Numbered from the stretch's first letter, positions 1-8,910 are shown. The stretch: DNA of 64,000 bases from Nesterenkonia cremea (GCF_014642675.1 NZ_BMIS01000007.1:62001-126000); one strand, 5' to 3'. Made by a program: numbers and translations. The notes: generated by a model from the letters alone, not told the origin.

Positions 1-2
1 GG

Positions 3-1451
3 CTCATCCTCGGACCCACGCTGTTCCTGCTGACCATGCTCTTCGTCCGCCCGGAGGGCCTCGCCTTCGAGGGCGTGGCGGTGCTGGCCAGCACACTGTG
101 GATCGGCACCTGGTGGGTCACAGAGGCCATCCCGATCCCGGCGACCTCACTGTTGCCGCTGATCCTGCTGCCGCTGACCAACGCGGTGGCCGGCGATGAC
201 GTGGCATCCTCCTACGGTGATGACATCATCTTCCTCTTCCTGGGCGGCTTCGCTCTGGCCATCGCCATGGAGAAATGGAATCTGCACAAGCGCATCGCAC
301 TGACGATCGTGCTGCTGATCGGGACCAGCCCGCGCCGCATCGTTCTGGGCTTCATGATCGCTGTGGCCTTCCTGTCCATGTGGGTGACCAACACCGCCGC
401 CGCGATGATGATGATCCCGGTGGCCCTGGCCGTCACGTATCAGGCCGCCCAGGTGATGAAGGACGGCGAGCATGAGGCCGAGGTCCCCAAATTCGAGAAG
501 TGCCTGATCTTCGGCGTCGGCTATGCCGCGACCATCGGCGGGCTGGGCACCCTGATCGGCACCCCGCCGCTGGCCTTCCTCTCCGGCGTGGTCCGCGAGA
601 CCTTCGGGGAGACCATCACCTTCGCCCAGTGGATGCTCTTCGGTGTGCCCATGGTGGTCATTCTGCTGGCCTTCTGCTGGTTCTACCTGACCTTCGTGAA
701 GTTCAAGTTCGAATTCAAGAGCCTCCCCGGCGGGCGCGAAGTCATCCGCGAGGAGAAGGAGGGCCTGGGCAGCCTGGCAGCCGAGGAGAAGGCCGTGCTG
801 GCCGTCTTCGTCGGCGCCGCCTTCTTCTGGATCTCCCGCGGCTTCATCTGGGACGACCTGATCCCCGGCATATCCGACGGCCTGATCGCGGTCACCGCCG
901 CCGTCGTGCTCTTCGCCCTGCCCAGCCGCAACCGGGAGCAGCCCCGGATCCTGGAGTGGGAGGACACCAAGAAGGTCCCGTGGGGCGTGCTGCTGCTCTT
1001 CGGCGGCGGCCTGGCCGTGGCCGGCGGCTTCACCGCCACCGGGCTCTCCGAGTGGATCGGCGAACAGCTGCTGGTGCTGGAGAACGTCAACTTCATCATC
1101 ACCGTGCTGGTGGCGGCGGCCCTGGTGCTCTTCCTGACTGAGATCACCTCCAACACCGCCACGGGCACGATGATCCTGCCGGTGATGGCGGCTCTGGGCC
1201 TGGCCCTCGGGGTCCACCCCTTGGCGCTGATGGTCCCCGCTGCGATGGCCGCGAACTGTGCGTTCATGCTGCCGGTGGGAACCCCGCCGAATGCGATCAT
1301 CTTCGGCACCGGCAAGATCACGATCATGGACATGATCAGGATCGGGTTCTGGCTGAATCTCGCCACGCTGCTGCTGATCGTCCTGGCGACCTTCACTCTG
1401 CTGCCGCTGCTGTGGGGCATCGAGCTGACCGTCACCCCGGAAGGGTGGTGA
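3..1451 (+). CDS. DASS/SLC13-family anion (dicarboxylate) symporter, 5'-truncated by window edge
   Basis: Integral membrane transporter of the divalent anion:sodium symporter family, probably importing C4-dicarboxylates or similar acids. The frame stays open upstream of the first internal ATG (36) to the window edge, reading LILGPTLFLL, which matches the usual first helix, so the true start lies outside the window. Diagnostic motifs are TEAIPIPATSLLP near the N-terminus and two Na+/substrate hairpin motifs, VTNTAAAMMM and TSNTATGTM. A late PVGTPPNAIIFG segment is also typical. About 11 hydrophobic segments are visible. The stop lies 9 nt before the hydroxyacid dehydrogenase, so the two are probably one operon handling 2-hydroxy or dicarboxylic acids. 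The substrate is not determined. Confidence 0.9.
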   Translation, partial: LILGPTLFLLTMLFVRPEGLAFEGVAVLASTLWIGTWWVTEAIPIPATSLLPLILLPLTNAVAGDDVASSYGDDIIFLFLGGFALAIAMEKWNLHKRIALTIVLLIGTSPRRIVLGFMIAVAFLSMWVTNTAAAMMMIPVALAVTYQAAQVMKDGEHEAEVPKFEKCLIFGVGYAATIGGLGTLIGTPPLAFLSGVVRETFGETITFAQWMLFGVPMVVILLAFCWFYLTFVKFKFEFKSLPGGREVIREEKEGLGSLAAEEKAVLAVFVGAAFFWISRGFIWDDLIPGISDGLIAVTAAVVLFALPSRNREQPRILEWEDTKKVPWGVLLLFGGGLAVAGGFTATGLSEWIGEQLLVLENVNFIITVLVAAALVLFLTEITSNTATGTMILPVMAALGLALGVHPLALMVPAAMAANCAFMLPVGTPPNAIIFGTGKITIMDMIRIGFWLNLATLLLIVLATFTLLPLLWGIELTVTPEGW

Positions 1452-1460
1452 GCGGCTGAC

Positions 1461-2402
1461 GTGGCACGGGTGCTGATCACCACCGACTATCTGACGCCCG
1501 ACGACGACGTCGACCGCCTCCTGCGCCGGCACGGTCACCAGACCGTCCACCTCCCCTATGCGGGGCCGCGCCCCGCCCAAGAGCAGGTGAAGCTGCTGCA
1601 GGACGTCGACGCCGCAATCCTGGCCAACGAGCCGGTGACCTCCGAGATGCTCGAGCGCGCCGACCGGCTGAAGGTCCTGGCCCGCAGCGGAGTCGGCTAC
1701 GACTCCATCGACGTCTCTGCGGCCACCGCCCGGGGCGTGCAGGTCTGCAACGCTCCAGGCACCAACCACCATTCGGTGGCCGAGCTGGCCCTGGGCCTGA
1801 TGCTCGCCTGCGCCCGGCAGATCCCGCAGGTCTCTGCGGCCGTGGATCAGGGCGGCTGGCCGCGGGAGGCAGGCCAGGAGCTTCGCGGCAAGCGTCTGGG
1901 CGTCGTCGGCTATGGCCCCAGCGGGCGCGCGGTGACCCAGCTGGGGGCCGCATTGGGGATGCAGGTCCAGGTCACCACCTCCCATCCGGACCCCGCAGCG
2001 GCCTCGGCGGCCTTCGTGGGCCTGGAGGAGAACCTGCAGACCGCCGATGTACTCACTCTGCACACCCGAGCACACGACGACGCCGGCCCCCTCCTGGATG
2101 CGGAGCGGCTGGCCCTCCTGCGTCCCGAGGCCATGCTGATCAACACCGCACGCGGGTCTCTGGTGGATGAGGCGGCACTGGCTCAGGCGCTGCGCACCGG
2201 CACCCTGGGCTCAGCCGGGCTGGATGTGTTGGAGGCGGAGCCGCTGCCCCAGGAGAGCCCGTTGCGCGGCCTGGACAACGTCATCATCACCTCGCATCTG
2301 GCCGGGCAGACGGCCGAGGCTCGGCGCCGGGCAGGCCTCTCGGCCGCCCAAGCGGTGCTCGACGTCTTGGACGGCCGCCAGCCCGATCACCCCGTCAGCT
2401 GA
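1461..2402 (+). CDS. D-2-hydroxyacid dehydrogenase, NAD(P)-dependent
   Basis: A 313-residue dehydrogenase of the D-isomer 2-hydroxyacid family (SerA/GyaR-like), reducing a 2-oxoacid or oxidising the hydroxyacid. The Rossmann loop GVVGYGPSG lies near residue 150. The catalytic triad is visible as Arg in NTARGSLVDE, Glu in LDVLEAEPLP and His in TSHLAGQT. There is no ACT/C-terminal regulatory domain, so it is not a full-length SerA. The start is GTG at 1461, 9 nt after the transporter stop, which suggests co-transcription and a substrate brought in by that carrier. Phosphoglycerate, glyoxylate/hydroxypyruvate and lactate-type substrates cannot be told apart by eye. Confidence 0.88.
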   Translation: MARVLITTDYLTPDDDVDRLLRRHGHQTVHLPYAGPRPAQEQVKLLQDVDAAILANEPVTSEMLERADRLKVLARSGVGYDSIDVSAATARGVQVCNAPGTNHHSVAELALGLMLACARQIPQVSAAVDQGGWPREAGQELRGKRLGVVGYGPSGRAVTQLGAALGMQVQVTTSHPDPAAASAAFVGLEENLQTADVLTLHTRAHDDAGPLLDAERLALLRPEAMLINTARGSLVDEAALAQALRTGTLGSAGLDVLEAEPLPQESPLRGLDNVIITSHLAGQTAEARRRAGLSAAQAVLDVLDGRQPDHPVS

Positions 2403-2428
2403 GCAGGTTACCGGGTCCCGACCAGCCC

Positions 2429-3994
2429 TCAGGGCTGCGGCGGCGGGGGCGGCGTCGGGGCTCCGCTCGGCGGCATGATCTTCGGATAGGAGCCGGCGGT
2501 GCCTGCCGGAGCTGAGCTCTGGGCACCGTCCGCTGGCTCGCCCTCCTCACCAGCCGGCGTCGGGAATTCGCGGTGCGGCGAGGGGTCCCAGCCGCCGCGG
2601 ACCACGCGCAGCTGGACCAGGATGGCCGAGGCCAGGATGAGCGCGCCCAGCAGGCCGACCACGATCAGTCCGCCCACGGAGCCGAGGCCGGCGCCGTAGC
2701 CGATCAGCACGCCGAACCAGCCGAAGTCGGTATCGCCGAAGGTGGTGTTGGCCGTGCCGAAGTCACCCAGGACCAGCAGCAGCACCGCCGGCAGGAAGGT
2801 GATCAGCAGACCGTTGACGAACCCGCCGGCCGCCGCACCGATCCGGCCGCCGGTGGCATTGCCGTAGACGCCGGCCGCACCGCCGGTGAAGAAGTGCGGG
2901 ACCAGGCCGGGCAGGATCAGCGCCAGGCCCAGGGCCGGGTTGAGCCACAGTGAGAGCACCGCCAGGCCCACCAGGCCACCGCTGAAGCTGGTGATGAAGC
3001 CGATCAGCACTGCGTTCTGCGCGTAGGGGAAGACGATCGGGGCATCCAGGGCCGGGGTCGCGCCCGGGACGATCTTGGCGGCGATGCCCTGGAAGGCCGG
3101 TACGATCTCACCCAGGATGGTGCGCACGCCGAAGAGGATCACGGCCACGGCGATGCCGAACTGCAGGCCCTGGGTCACCGACTGCATCACGAAGTTGCCC
3201 GGATCCGAGGCGCCGCCCTCGAAGGCCTCATAGGCGGCCTCCCCCTCGCGGGCGAAGAAGATCAGTGAGATCACCACGTACATCAGCACCATGGACAGGG
3301 CGGTGGCCACCATGGAGTCGCGCAGGAAGCGCAGCCCCTCGGGCAGCTTCAGATCCTCGGTGGAGCGGCTGCGCCGGCCTCCGGTCATACGCCCGACGGC
3401 GCCCGCGGCCACATAGCCGGCGGTGCCGAAGTGGCCCATGGCGATGCTGTCGTCGCCGGTGATCCTACGGGTCCAGGGCTGGGAGAAGGCCGGCAGGGAG
3501 ACCATCAGGATGGCCAGCAGGGCGCCGCCCACCAGCACGGTGACCGAGCCCGAGTAGCCGGCGGTGGCCAGCACGATGGTCAGCAGCGTGGCCATGAACA
3601 GGATGTGGTGTCCGGTCAGGAACACATAGCTCAGCGGGGTGAACCGGGCCAGGACCAGGCTCAGCGCGAAGCCCAGGATCATCAGCCAGGCCACCTGGGC
3701 GCCGAACTGCTCCTGGGCGATGCCCACGATGGCCTCATTGGTGGGGATCACGCCCTGGGCTCCGGTGGCGCCCTGGATCATCACGCCCAGCGGGTCCAGG
3801 GAGGCGACCACCAGGTCCGCACCGGCTCCGATGAGCAGGAAGCCCAGCGTGGCTTTGACCGCTCCGCCGATCACCTGGCCCACCGACCGGCGCAGGGCGA
3901 TCAGCCCCACGGCCACGATGATGCCGATGAGGAAGGCCGGAACGGACAGGATCTCGTTGACCAGGAATTCTGCGATGACGATGAGCCACTCCAT
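2429..3994 (-). CDS. ulaA: PTS EIIC component, ascorbate (UlaA/SgaT) family
   Basis: A 521-residue permease of the UlaA/SgaT type that would import L-ascorbate or a related sugar acid with phosphorylation. The family shows in the N-terminal VGQVIGGAVKATLGFLLIG, PLSYVFLTGHHILFMATLL and later ALDAPIVFPYAQNAVLIGF segments; about ten to twelve helices are present. A Pro-rich hydrophilic tail of about 60 residues (ends PTPPPPPQP) extends past the family core. The start ATG is preceded by GAGGAG, which overlaps the stop of the EIIAB gene 10 nt upstream, so the two are translationally close. No ulaD/E/F-like catabolic genes are nearby, so ascorbate is a family-level guess. The gene symbol is by homology only. 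Confidence 0.85.
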   Translation of the reverse strand: MEWLIVIAEFLVNEILSVPAFLIGIIVAVGLIALRRSVGQVIGGAVKATLGFLLIGAGADLVVASLDPLGVMIQGATGAQGVIPTNEAIVGIAQEQFGAQVAWLMILGFALSLVLARFTPLSYVFLTGHHILFMATLLTIVLATAGYSGSVTVLVGGALLAILMVSLPAFSQPWTRRITGDDSIAMGHFGTAGYVAAGAVGRMTGGRRSRSTEDLKLPEGLRFLRDSMVATALSMVLMYVVISLIFFAREGEAAYEAFEGGASDPGNFVMQSVTQGLQFGIAVAVILFGVRTILGEIVPAFQGIAAKIVPGATPALDAPIVFPYAQNAVLIGFITSFSGGLVGLAVLSLWLNPALGLALILPGLVPHFFTGGAAGVYGNATGGRIGAAAGGFVNGLLITFLPAVLLLVLGDFGTANTTFGDTDFGWFGVLIGYGAGLGSVGGLIVVGLLGALILASAILVQLRVVRGGWDPSPHREFPTPAGEEGEPADGAQSSAPAGTAGSYPKIMPPSGAPTPPPPPQP

Positions 3995-4004
3995 GGCGCT
4001 CTCC

Positions 4005-4805
4005 TCAGATCTCGTAGAGCTCGCGCAGGGCGGCGTCGAGCTCAGTGGTGCTGGTGAAGTTGGTGACCACGCGGACCGGGACTCCGACGTCGCCCAGGGT
4101 CTTGGCGATCTCTCCGGAGGTCAGGATGGCTTGGCACTCTTTGGCCCGGCCGCGGGCGGAGATGGTGTCGGTGGCCTCCACGGTGACGTGGCGGTCCCAG
4201 CCCCAGGTGCCCAGCACCGTCTCCAGCGTGTTCTTCAGGAAAAGCGAGGTGCCCAGGCCGTTGCCGCAGACGGTCAGGATCAGATGCTGGTCCGTGGCCG
4301 CCTGCTGGGCGGCGGGATCAGCCTGGTCTGCTGAGTCTGCTGCGTCTGACAGGGTCTCCCCCATCAGCACGGCGCGCAGCTGCTCCGGGGTCCGTGCCGC
4401 CTCCAGCTGGGCCTGCTGGTGCGCATCGGCGAGGACTCCGGCGAGCTCGGCCATGGCGCTGGTGTGGTCGGCGTCGTCCACGGCCGCCAGGGCCACCACC
4501 AGACGGACCGGATCGTTCTCCGGATGCCCGAAGCTCACCGGCTCAGCCAAGCGGACCCAGGCCAAGCCGGTGCGGGAGACCGACTCGTCCGGGCGGGCGT
4601 GGGCCAGGGCGAAGCCTGGGCTGAGCACGATGTAAGGGCCGTGTTCGACCACCGTGTCGATCATGGCGGCGGTGTAGCGCTCATCGGCCACACCGGTCTG
4701 TTCCAGCAGCTCTCCTGCTCGACGGATGGCCTCCTGCCAGTCCGCAGCTTCGGAGTCGAGCAGGATCGCCTCCTCCGGAAGCAGATCAGCCAGCGCTGTA
4801 CTCAT
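4005..4805 (-). CDS. PTS EIIA-EIIB fusion protein (ascorbate/mannitol-type EIIA, lactose-type EIIB)
   Basis: A 266-residue cytoplasmic phosphotransfer protein supplying the EIIC encoded downstream. The N-terminal half is a type-2 EIIA domain with phospho-accepting His69 in GFALAHARP. A short Ala/Asp-rich linker (residues about 150-172) leads to an EIIB domain with phospho-Cys180 in LTVCGNGLGTS, the P-loop of the lactose/cellobiose/ascorbate EIIB fold. An open frame continues to 4877, but ATG 4805 is preferred because AAGGAG sits 6 nt upstream. Fused IIA-IIB with a separate IIC is a recognised layout in actinobacterial UlaA-type systems. The general PTS proteins EI and HPr are not in this window. 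Confidence 0.87.
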   Translation of the reverse strand: MSTALADLLPEEAILLDSEAADWQEAIRRAGELLEQTGVADERYTAAMIDTVVEHGPYIVLSPGFALAHARPDESVSRTGLAWVRLAEPVSFGHPENDPVRLVVALAAVDDADHTSAMAELAGVLADAHQQAQLEAARTPEQLRAVLMGETLSDAADSADQADPAAQQAATDQHLILTVCGNGLGTSLFLKNTLETVLGTWGWDRHVTVEATDTISARGRAKECQAILTSGEIAKTLGDVGVPVRVVTNFTSTTELDAALRELYEI

Positions 4806-4883
4806 CGAGGTCTCCTTGGTGCGTGCAGAGTCAGACGGCACATCGGCTGAGATGTGCCTCACTATGATGCCACGCACACAGCA

Positions 4884-4922
4884 CTGGGGCCGCCCCTCCC
4901 CGTCCGGGAAGAGCGGCCCCAG
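4884..4922 (-). terminator. Duplicated hairpin terminator (copy of the pckG terminator)
   Basis: A 10-bp perfect stem (CTGGGGCCGC / GCGGCCCCAG) with further pairing inside. It is almost identical to the hairpin after pckG at 6894-6932 and lies at the same distance from a pckG-like C-terminus. There is no U-tract. Confidence 0.6.
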
Positions 4923-4946
4923 CGAATGATGGCCTTTTGGAAGGGC

Positions 4947-4993
4947 TCAGGCCACGCGGCTGTGCAGCTCCTCGAGCTCGTCCTGGATGATGT
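4947..4993 (-). pseudogene. Remnant of pckG 3' end (last about 15 codons)
   Basis: Reading the minus strand gives [13 protein letters not shown] followed by a stop, against [13 protein letters not shown] at the end of intact pckG (6957). The DNA from about 4877 to 4990, including the hairpin downstream, aligns with 6887-7000 at a constant offset of 2010. By hand count there are about 14 mismatches in about 109 positions. Similarity stops abruptly upstream of the last 15 codons. An open frame of 68 codons crosses this piece (4947-5153), but the rest of it resembles nothing. The divergence argues against a very recent duplication. Confidence 0.6.
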
Positions 4994-5028
4994 CCAGACC
5001 CTCGCTTCGAGCCGGCGCGCGAAACGTT

Positions 5029-5057
5029 GAGAGGTGAGCGGGCCCCGCTAACCTCTC
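5029..5057. repeat. Near-perfect palindrome, 14-bp arms
   Basis: The left arm GAGAGGTGAGCGGG and right arm CCCGCTAACCTCTC are complementary at 13 of 14 positions around a single base. The palindrome lies between the pckG tail remnant and the ISL3 element. It could be a terminator, an operator left from a lost gene, or an insertion-sequence end. Confidence 0.5.
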
Positions 5058-5175
5058 ACATGACCACCCTGCGGAACCTCGCGCACGGCGGCTCTCTAGA
5101 CCACTGAAAGTCACCAGGGTCCAGACCAGGCTGTGACAGTTCCATCGAGGCATAACTCGGGCGGCTCAGGCTACC

Positions 5176-5203
5176 TAGGGCGTGTCCTGTAAGTCTGTGA
5201 TGA
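5176..5203. mobile_element. Possible IS256-family terminal repeat remnant
   Basis: The segment GGGCGTGTCCTGTAAGTCTG resembles the outer ends of actinobacterial IS256-family elements. No IS256 transposase and no partner repeat were found in the window, so at most this is a solo end left by an older insertion next to the ISL3 copy. Assigned from memory of the pattern only. Confidence 0.3.
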
Positions 5204-5250
5204 CCCGCCCCGGCGTGGACGCTGTTAACCACCACGAAGTCTTGTTAACC

Positions 5251-6736
5251 GGCTATTCACCGTTGAGCGTGGAGTCCCTGTTGGTGGGGGATCCTGCGGC
5301 GTCGGCGTGTCTGCCTGATGCTGGTGCCTAGGATACGTGATTGATAGTTGCGTTGGTTGCGGAATCCGCGGCCGGTGCGTTTGATGTGCTTGATCCCGGT
5401 GTTGACCGATTCGGTCCTGGCGTTGGTGACGTGGGTGCGGACGAAGACTTTGATCTCGGTCCACCAGGTCGCGACGGTGGTCGCGAGCTTGTCGGTCTCG
5501 GCCATGTCAGCGGCTGCCACGGCCATCTCGAAGTCGATCCTTGCGTTCTGGGCTGCCGGGATGTCCTGGGCGGCCAGCATGGCCCGTAGACGCTCTTTGA
5601 CGGCCCAGGCGGCAGCGACCTGCTCGAAGTCTTCATCTTCGAGGACCTGCTCCAGGCGGTGGAGTCCGGCGTCGGTGAGCCGGTCCCCAGCACGTAGTAA
5701 CAGCATCCGGTGAGCCCATACCGAGTCTTGCTTGCGGCCTCTGCGGCCCAAGACTTCGCGGGTGACTCGTTGGCGGACCTCGGTGAGCATCTGGTTACCG
5801 AGGCGGACCACGTGCCAGTGATCAACGCTGATCTCCACCGCCGGCAGCACCTGGGCCACCGCGTTGCGGAACGCCGAGGAGGGATCGATCGCCACTACTT
5901 CTAGGCCCTCCAGCCAGGCCTGGGAGCGTGCTCGTAGCCAGCGGGTGATGTTCGCACTGGAGCGACCGTCGACCACGCCGAGGATGTGGCCGGTCGCGGC
6001 GTTGACGAAGGTCGACATCCACGGCTCTACCCGGCACCACTGAGCAGTCTCAGGATGCTTGAACCACTTCGCTCGGGCGAAGCGGTGCTCATCAATCCCC
6101 AAGGCCCGCACCGGCACCTGGTCCGGGTCGGGGATGGTGACCGTATCAGCGATGATTGCGGCGTTGATCGTCGCCCAGCCCAGCCGGTGGCGGGCACACG
6201 CGGCCCAGATCGGCATCCCCTCATCCAAGACCGCTTCGACGGCGGCCGCCTTCAACCGGGCGGTGCACCGGGCACGGAAGGGCAACTGGCTGGTGACTTG
6301 GGTGAAGGTCCGCCGAGAACAGGCGAGCTCAATGCAGAGGAACCGGGGCTTGATGACTATCAGCTCGATGTCTTTGCCGCCGACGCCGAGGTCTTTGACC
6401 TTTTGGCGGGTGCGCTGATGCACCCGGGCCGAGATCACCCCGCAGTCCGGGCAGGCCGCCTCGGTGCTGTTGGCTACGGCGGTGACTCGGCGGCCTCCCA
6501 GCGGAAGATCACAGGCCGAGAGGACCTGGTAGCCGGGCAGGTTGAACACCACCGAAGCCGCGGCCCGAAGAGGTTCGGCAGTGCTGCTGGCAGTGGGCAA
6601 GAACAGGTGTGGGCCCGTAGGCTGGAACATGGCTCGCGTCCTTCGTTACTCGGAAGATAGATCGGCAAAATCCATCATCCAACAAGGGCGCGAGCCCCTT
6701 GACTCACGACACCTCCACACTCAACCGCGAATGGCC
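5251..6736 (-). mobile_element. ISL3-family insertion sequence, complete (1486 bp)
   Basis: The element is bounded by imperfect 24-bp terminal inverted repeats at 5251-5274 and 6713-6736 (20 of 24 positions match). Both start GGC(C/T)ATTC and carry GTTGAG(C/T)GTGGAG, with the GG ends usual in ISL3. It contains one transposase gene reading leftward, whose stop codon lies inside the left repeat. Flanking 8-mers TGTTAACC and CCTTACCC match at only 5 of 8 positions, so any 8-bp target duplication has decayed or the flanks were rearranged. It sits between the PTS operon and pckG, inside duplicated pckG-terminal sequence. Confidence 0.85.
5257..6630 (-). CDS. ISL3-family transposase
   Basis: A 457-residue DDE transposase that moves the surrounding element. 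An N-terminal zinc-ribbon (CPDCG near residue 75, second Cys pair further on) leads to a helix-turn-helix region. The RNase H-like core follows, with Asp in LGIDEHRF, Asp in VVAIDPSSAFRNAV, the DHWHVVRLGN motif, and Glu in NARTESVNTGIKHIKR. These are the family's hallmark blocks, in order and without frameshifts, so the enzyme looks intact. Start ATG 6630 has GAAGGA 9 nt upstream. The C-terminus is Arg-rich (RQTRRRRRIPHQQ), and the stop falls within the left terminal repeat. Confidence 0.93.
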   Translation of the reverse strand: MFQPTGPHLFLPTASSTAEPLRAAASVVFNLPGYQVLSACDLPLGGRRVTAVANSTEAACPDCGVISARVHQRTRQKVKDLGVGGKDIELIVIKPRFLCIELACSRRTFTQVTSQLPFRARCTARLKAAAVEAVLDEGMPIWAACARHRLGWATINAAIIADTVTIPDPDQVPVRALGIDEHRFARAKWFKHPETAQWCRVEPWMSTFVNAATGHILGVVDGRSSANITRWLRARSQAWLEGLEVVAIDPSSAFRNAVAQVLPAVEISVDHWHVVRLGNQMLTEVRQRVTREVLGRRGRKQDSVWAHRMLLLRAGDRLTDAGLHRLEQVLEDEDFEQVAAAWAVKERLRAMLAAQDIPAAQNARIDFEMAVAAADMAETDKLATTVATWWTEIKVFVRTHVTNARTESVNTGIKHIKRTGRGFRNQRNYQSRILGTSIRQTRRRRRIPHQQGLHAQR

Positions 6737-6893
6737 CCTTACCCTGGCCACCCCAACACAGCCAATGCTCTATCGCGTCACAGCCGGCCGCCGACGCAGC
6801 ACCCCTGACATAGAGCTTCAGGTGTTCTATAACCCCCTGCGCCTGTGCAAACGATGGGCCCGAGTCCCACAAGTGGACCACCTGGGCACAGCG

Positions 6894-6932
6894 CTGGGGC
6901 CGCCCCTCCCCGTCCGGGAGGAGCGGCCCCAG
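6894..6932 (-). terminator. Terminator of pckG
   Basis: A 10-bp perfect GC stem, CTGGGGCCGC / GCGGCCCCAG, with inner pairing, lying 24 nt past the pckG stop. It lacks a U-tract, as is frequent in actinobacteria. A near copy is at 4884-4922. Confidence 0.7.
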
Positions 6933-6956
6933 CAGATGGCGGCCTGCAGGCTGGGC

Positions 6957-8801
6957 TCAGGCCACGCGGCTGCGCAGCTCCTCGAGCTCGTCCTGAATGG
7001 ACTGCGGCAGGGAGTCACCGAAACGGGAGAACCACTGCTCGATGTCCTCCAGCTCTGTCTTCCACTCCTGCGGGTCGACCGTGATGGCGTCCTCGAGCTC
7101 CTCCTGAGTGATCGCCAGGCCGTCGACGTCCAGGGCGTCCAGAGTGGGGGTGAGACCGATCGGGGTCTCCACGGCCTCGGCAGTTCCTTCCAGGCGCTCG
7201 ATGATCCACTTCAGCACACGGGTGTTCTCCGCGAATCCGGGCCAGGCGATCTTCCCGTCGCGGCCGCGGCGGAACCAGTTCACCAGGAAGATCGCCGGAA
7301 GCTTCTCCGGATCGGCCTCCGAGGAGACCTCCACCCAGTGCTTGAGGTAGTCGCCGGCGTCGTAGCCGATGAACGGGAGCATGGCCATCGGGTCCCGGCG
7401 GACGGTGCCCACTGCGCCCTCGGCGGCGGCCGTCGTCTCCGAGGAGAGAGTGGCGCCGTAGAAGATGCCGTGGTTCCAGTCGCGGGCCTGGGTCACCAGC
7501 GGAACGGTGGTCTTGCGGCGACCGCCGAAGAGGATGGCGTCCAGCTTCACCCCGTCGGGAGCGAAGTACTCGTCGGCCAGCATGTCGGTCTGGTCGATAG
7601 GAGTGCAGAACCGGGCATTGGGGTGGGCGGCCGGCTCCGCAGAGTCAGGGGCCCAGCTGTTGCCCTTCCAGTCGGTCAGGTGCGCCGGGGTCTCCTCGGT
7701 CATGCCTTCCCACCAGACGCCGCCGTCGTCGGTCAGGGCGCAGTTGGTGAAGATGCTGTTGCCCTTAGCGATGGCGCGCATAGCATTGGCGTTGGTGTGC
7801 CAGCCGGTGCCCGGGGCGACGCCGAAGTAGCCGGCCTCCGGGTTGATGGCCCGGAACTCGCCGTCCTCGCCGGGACGGATCCAGGTGATGTCATCTCCGA
7901 GGGTCTCGGCCTTCCAGCCCTCCAGTGTGGGGTCGATGAGGGCGAGGTTGGTCTTGCCGCAGGCCGAGGGGAACGCCGCGGAGAGATGGTAGCTCTTGCC
8001 CTGGGGACTGGTGAGCTTCAGGATCACCATGTGCTCGGCCAGCCAGCCCTCATCGCGCGCCATCGCGGAGGCGATGCGCAGCGCGTAGCACTTCTTGCCC
8101 AGCAGGGCGTTGCCGCCGTAGCCGGAGCCGTAGGACCAGATCTCCCGGGACTCCGGGAAGTGGACGATGTACTTCTCCTCGCTGCAGGGCCAGGGCACAT
8201 CCTTCTGTCCGGGCTCCAGCGGGGCGCCCACCGAGTGGACCGCCGGGACGAAGAAGGCGTCCAGCTCCTCGATCTTCCGCAGCACGTCGGTGCCGATGCG
8301 CGCCATGATGCGCATGCTGGCCACCACGTAGGCGGAGTCGGTGATCTCCACGCCGAACTTGGGATCATCCGCCTCAAGGTGCCCCATGACGAAGGGGATC
8401 ACGTACATGGTGCGGCCCTTCATGGCGCCGTCGAAGACTCCGCTGAGGGTCTCTCGCATCTCCGAGGGGTCCACCCAGTTGTTGGTGAAGCCGGCGTCGC
8501 GCTCCTGCTCGGAGCAGATGAAGGTGCGGGACTCCACGCGGGCCACATCGGCAGGATCGGAGAAGGCGGCGAAGGAGTTCGGGAAGTCTGGGCTGGTGAG
8601 CCGAGTGAGCGTGCCGGCCTCGACGAGTTCATCGGTGAGCCTGGTGTATTCCTGCTCGGAGCCGTCCACCCAGTGGATCTTCTCCGGGGTGGTGAGCTGT
8701 GCGATCTCCGTGACGAAGTCCAGCAGCTTCTGGTTGTCAGTCGGAGCTTCTGCCGCGATCGTGGCTGAATCACCGGGCGCCGTTGCAACGGTGTTGACCA
8801 T
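6957..8801 (-). CDS. pckG: Phosphoenolpyruvate carboxykinase (GTP)
   Basis: A 614-residue cytosolic enzyme converting oxaloacetate and GTP to phosphoenolpyruvate, GDP and CO2, the entry step of gluconeogenesis from organic acids. Family motifs are present in order: the P-loop-like kinase-1a segment [13 protein letters not shown] with the reactive Cys, the metal/nucleotide segment [13 protein letters not shown], and [13 protein letters not shown]. Length is normal for the GTP class (about 600). Start ATG 8801 has GGAGGG 5 nt upstream. It is monocistronic with its own hairpin terminator. A possible operator, GCGTGA-AAA-TCACGC, lies 110-124 nt upstream. It fits the glyoxylate-shunt and carboxylate-uptake genes elsewhere in the window. 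Confidence 0.97.
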   Translation of the reverse strand: MVNTVATAPGDSATIAAEAPTDNQKLLDFVTEIAQLTTPEKIHWVDGSEQEYTRLTDELVEAGTLTRLTSPDFPNSFAAFSDPADVARVESRTFICSEQERDAGFTNNWVDPSEMRETLSGVFDGAMKGRTMYVIPFVMGHLEADDPKFGVEITDSAYVVASMRIMARIGTDVLRKIEELDAFFVPAVHSVGAPLEPGQKDVPWPCSEEKYIVHFPESREIWSYGSGYGGNALLGKKCYALRIASAMARDEGWLAEHMVILKLTSPQGKSYHLSAAFPSACGKTNLALIDPTLEGWKAETLGDDITWIRPGEDGEFRAINPEAGYFGVAPGTGWHTNANAMRAIAKGNSIFTNCALTDDGGVWWEGMTEETPAHLTDWKGNSWAPDSAEPAAHPNARFCTPIDQTDMLADEYFAPDGVKLDAILFGGRRKTTVPLVTQARDWNHGIFYGATLSSETTAAAEGAVGTVRRDPMAMLPFIGYDAGDYLKHWVEVSSEADPEKLPAIFLVNWFRRGRDGKIAWPGFAENTRVLKWIIERLEGTAEAVETPIGLTPTLDALDVDGLAITQEELEDAITVDPQEWKTELEDIEQWFSRFGDSLPQSIQDELEELRSRVA

Positions 8802-8910
8802 CGTTTCCCTCCATTGGGTACTGGTTTGTCAGCTGACCCGGATGGGAGTGCACGCGGAGGAACGCCGTCGTTCGTCCGCCCCATCGCAGACCAGTCCTCT
8901 CCACTGTAAC

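Noticed and set aside
147-2075. 642-codon minus-strand open frame
   Set aside because: Antisense to the DASS transporter and hydroxyacid dehydrogenase; Gln/His/Gly-rich composition typical of a shadow of GC-rich codons.
4947-5153. 68-codon frame ending like pckG
   Set aside because: Only the last about 15 codons are pckG-like; treated as a remnant, not a gene.
5243-6744. Perfect 8-bp target duplication around the ISL3 element
   Set aside because: TGTTAACC and CCTTACCC match at 5 of 8 positions only.
6699-8768. 689-codon plus-strand open frame
   Set aside because: Antisense to pckG, no recognisable domains, shadow composition.
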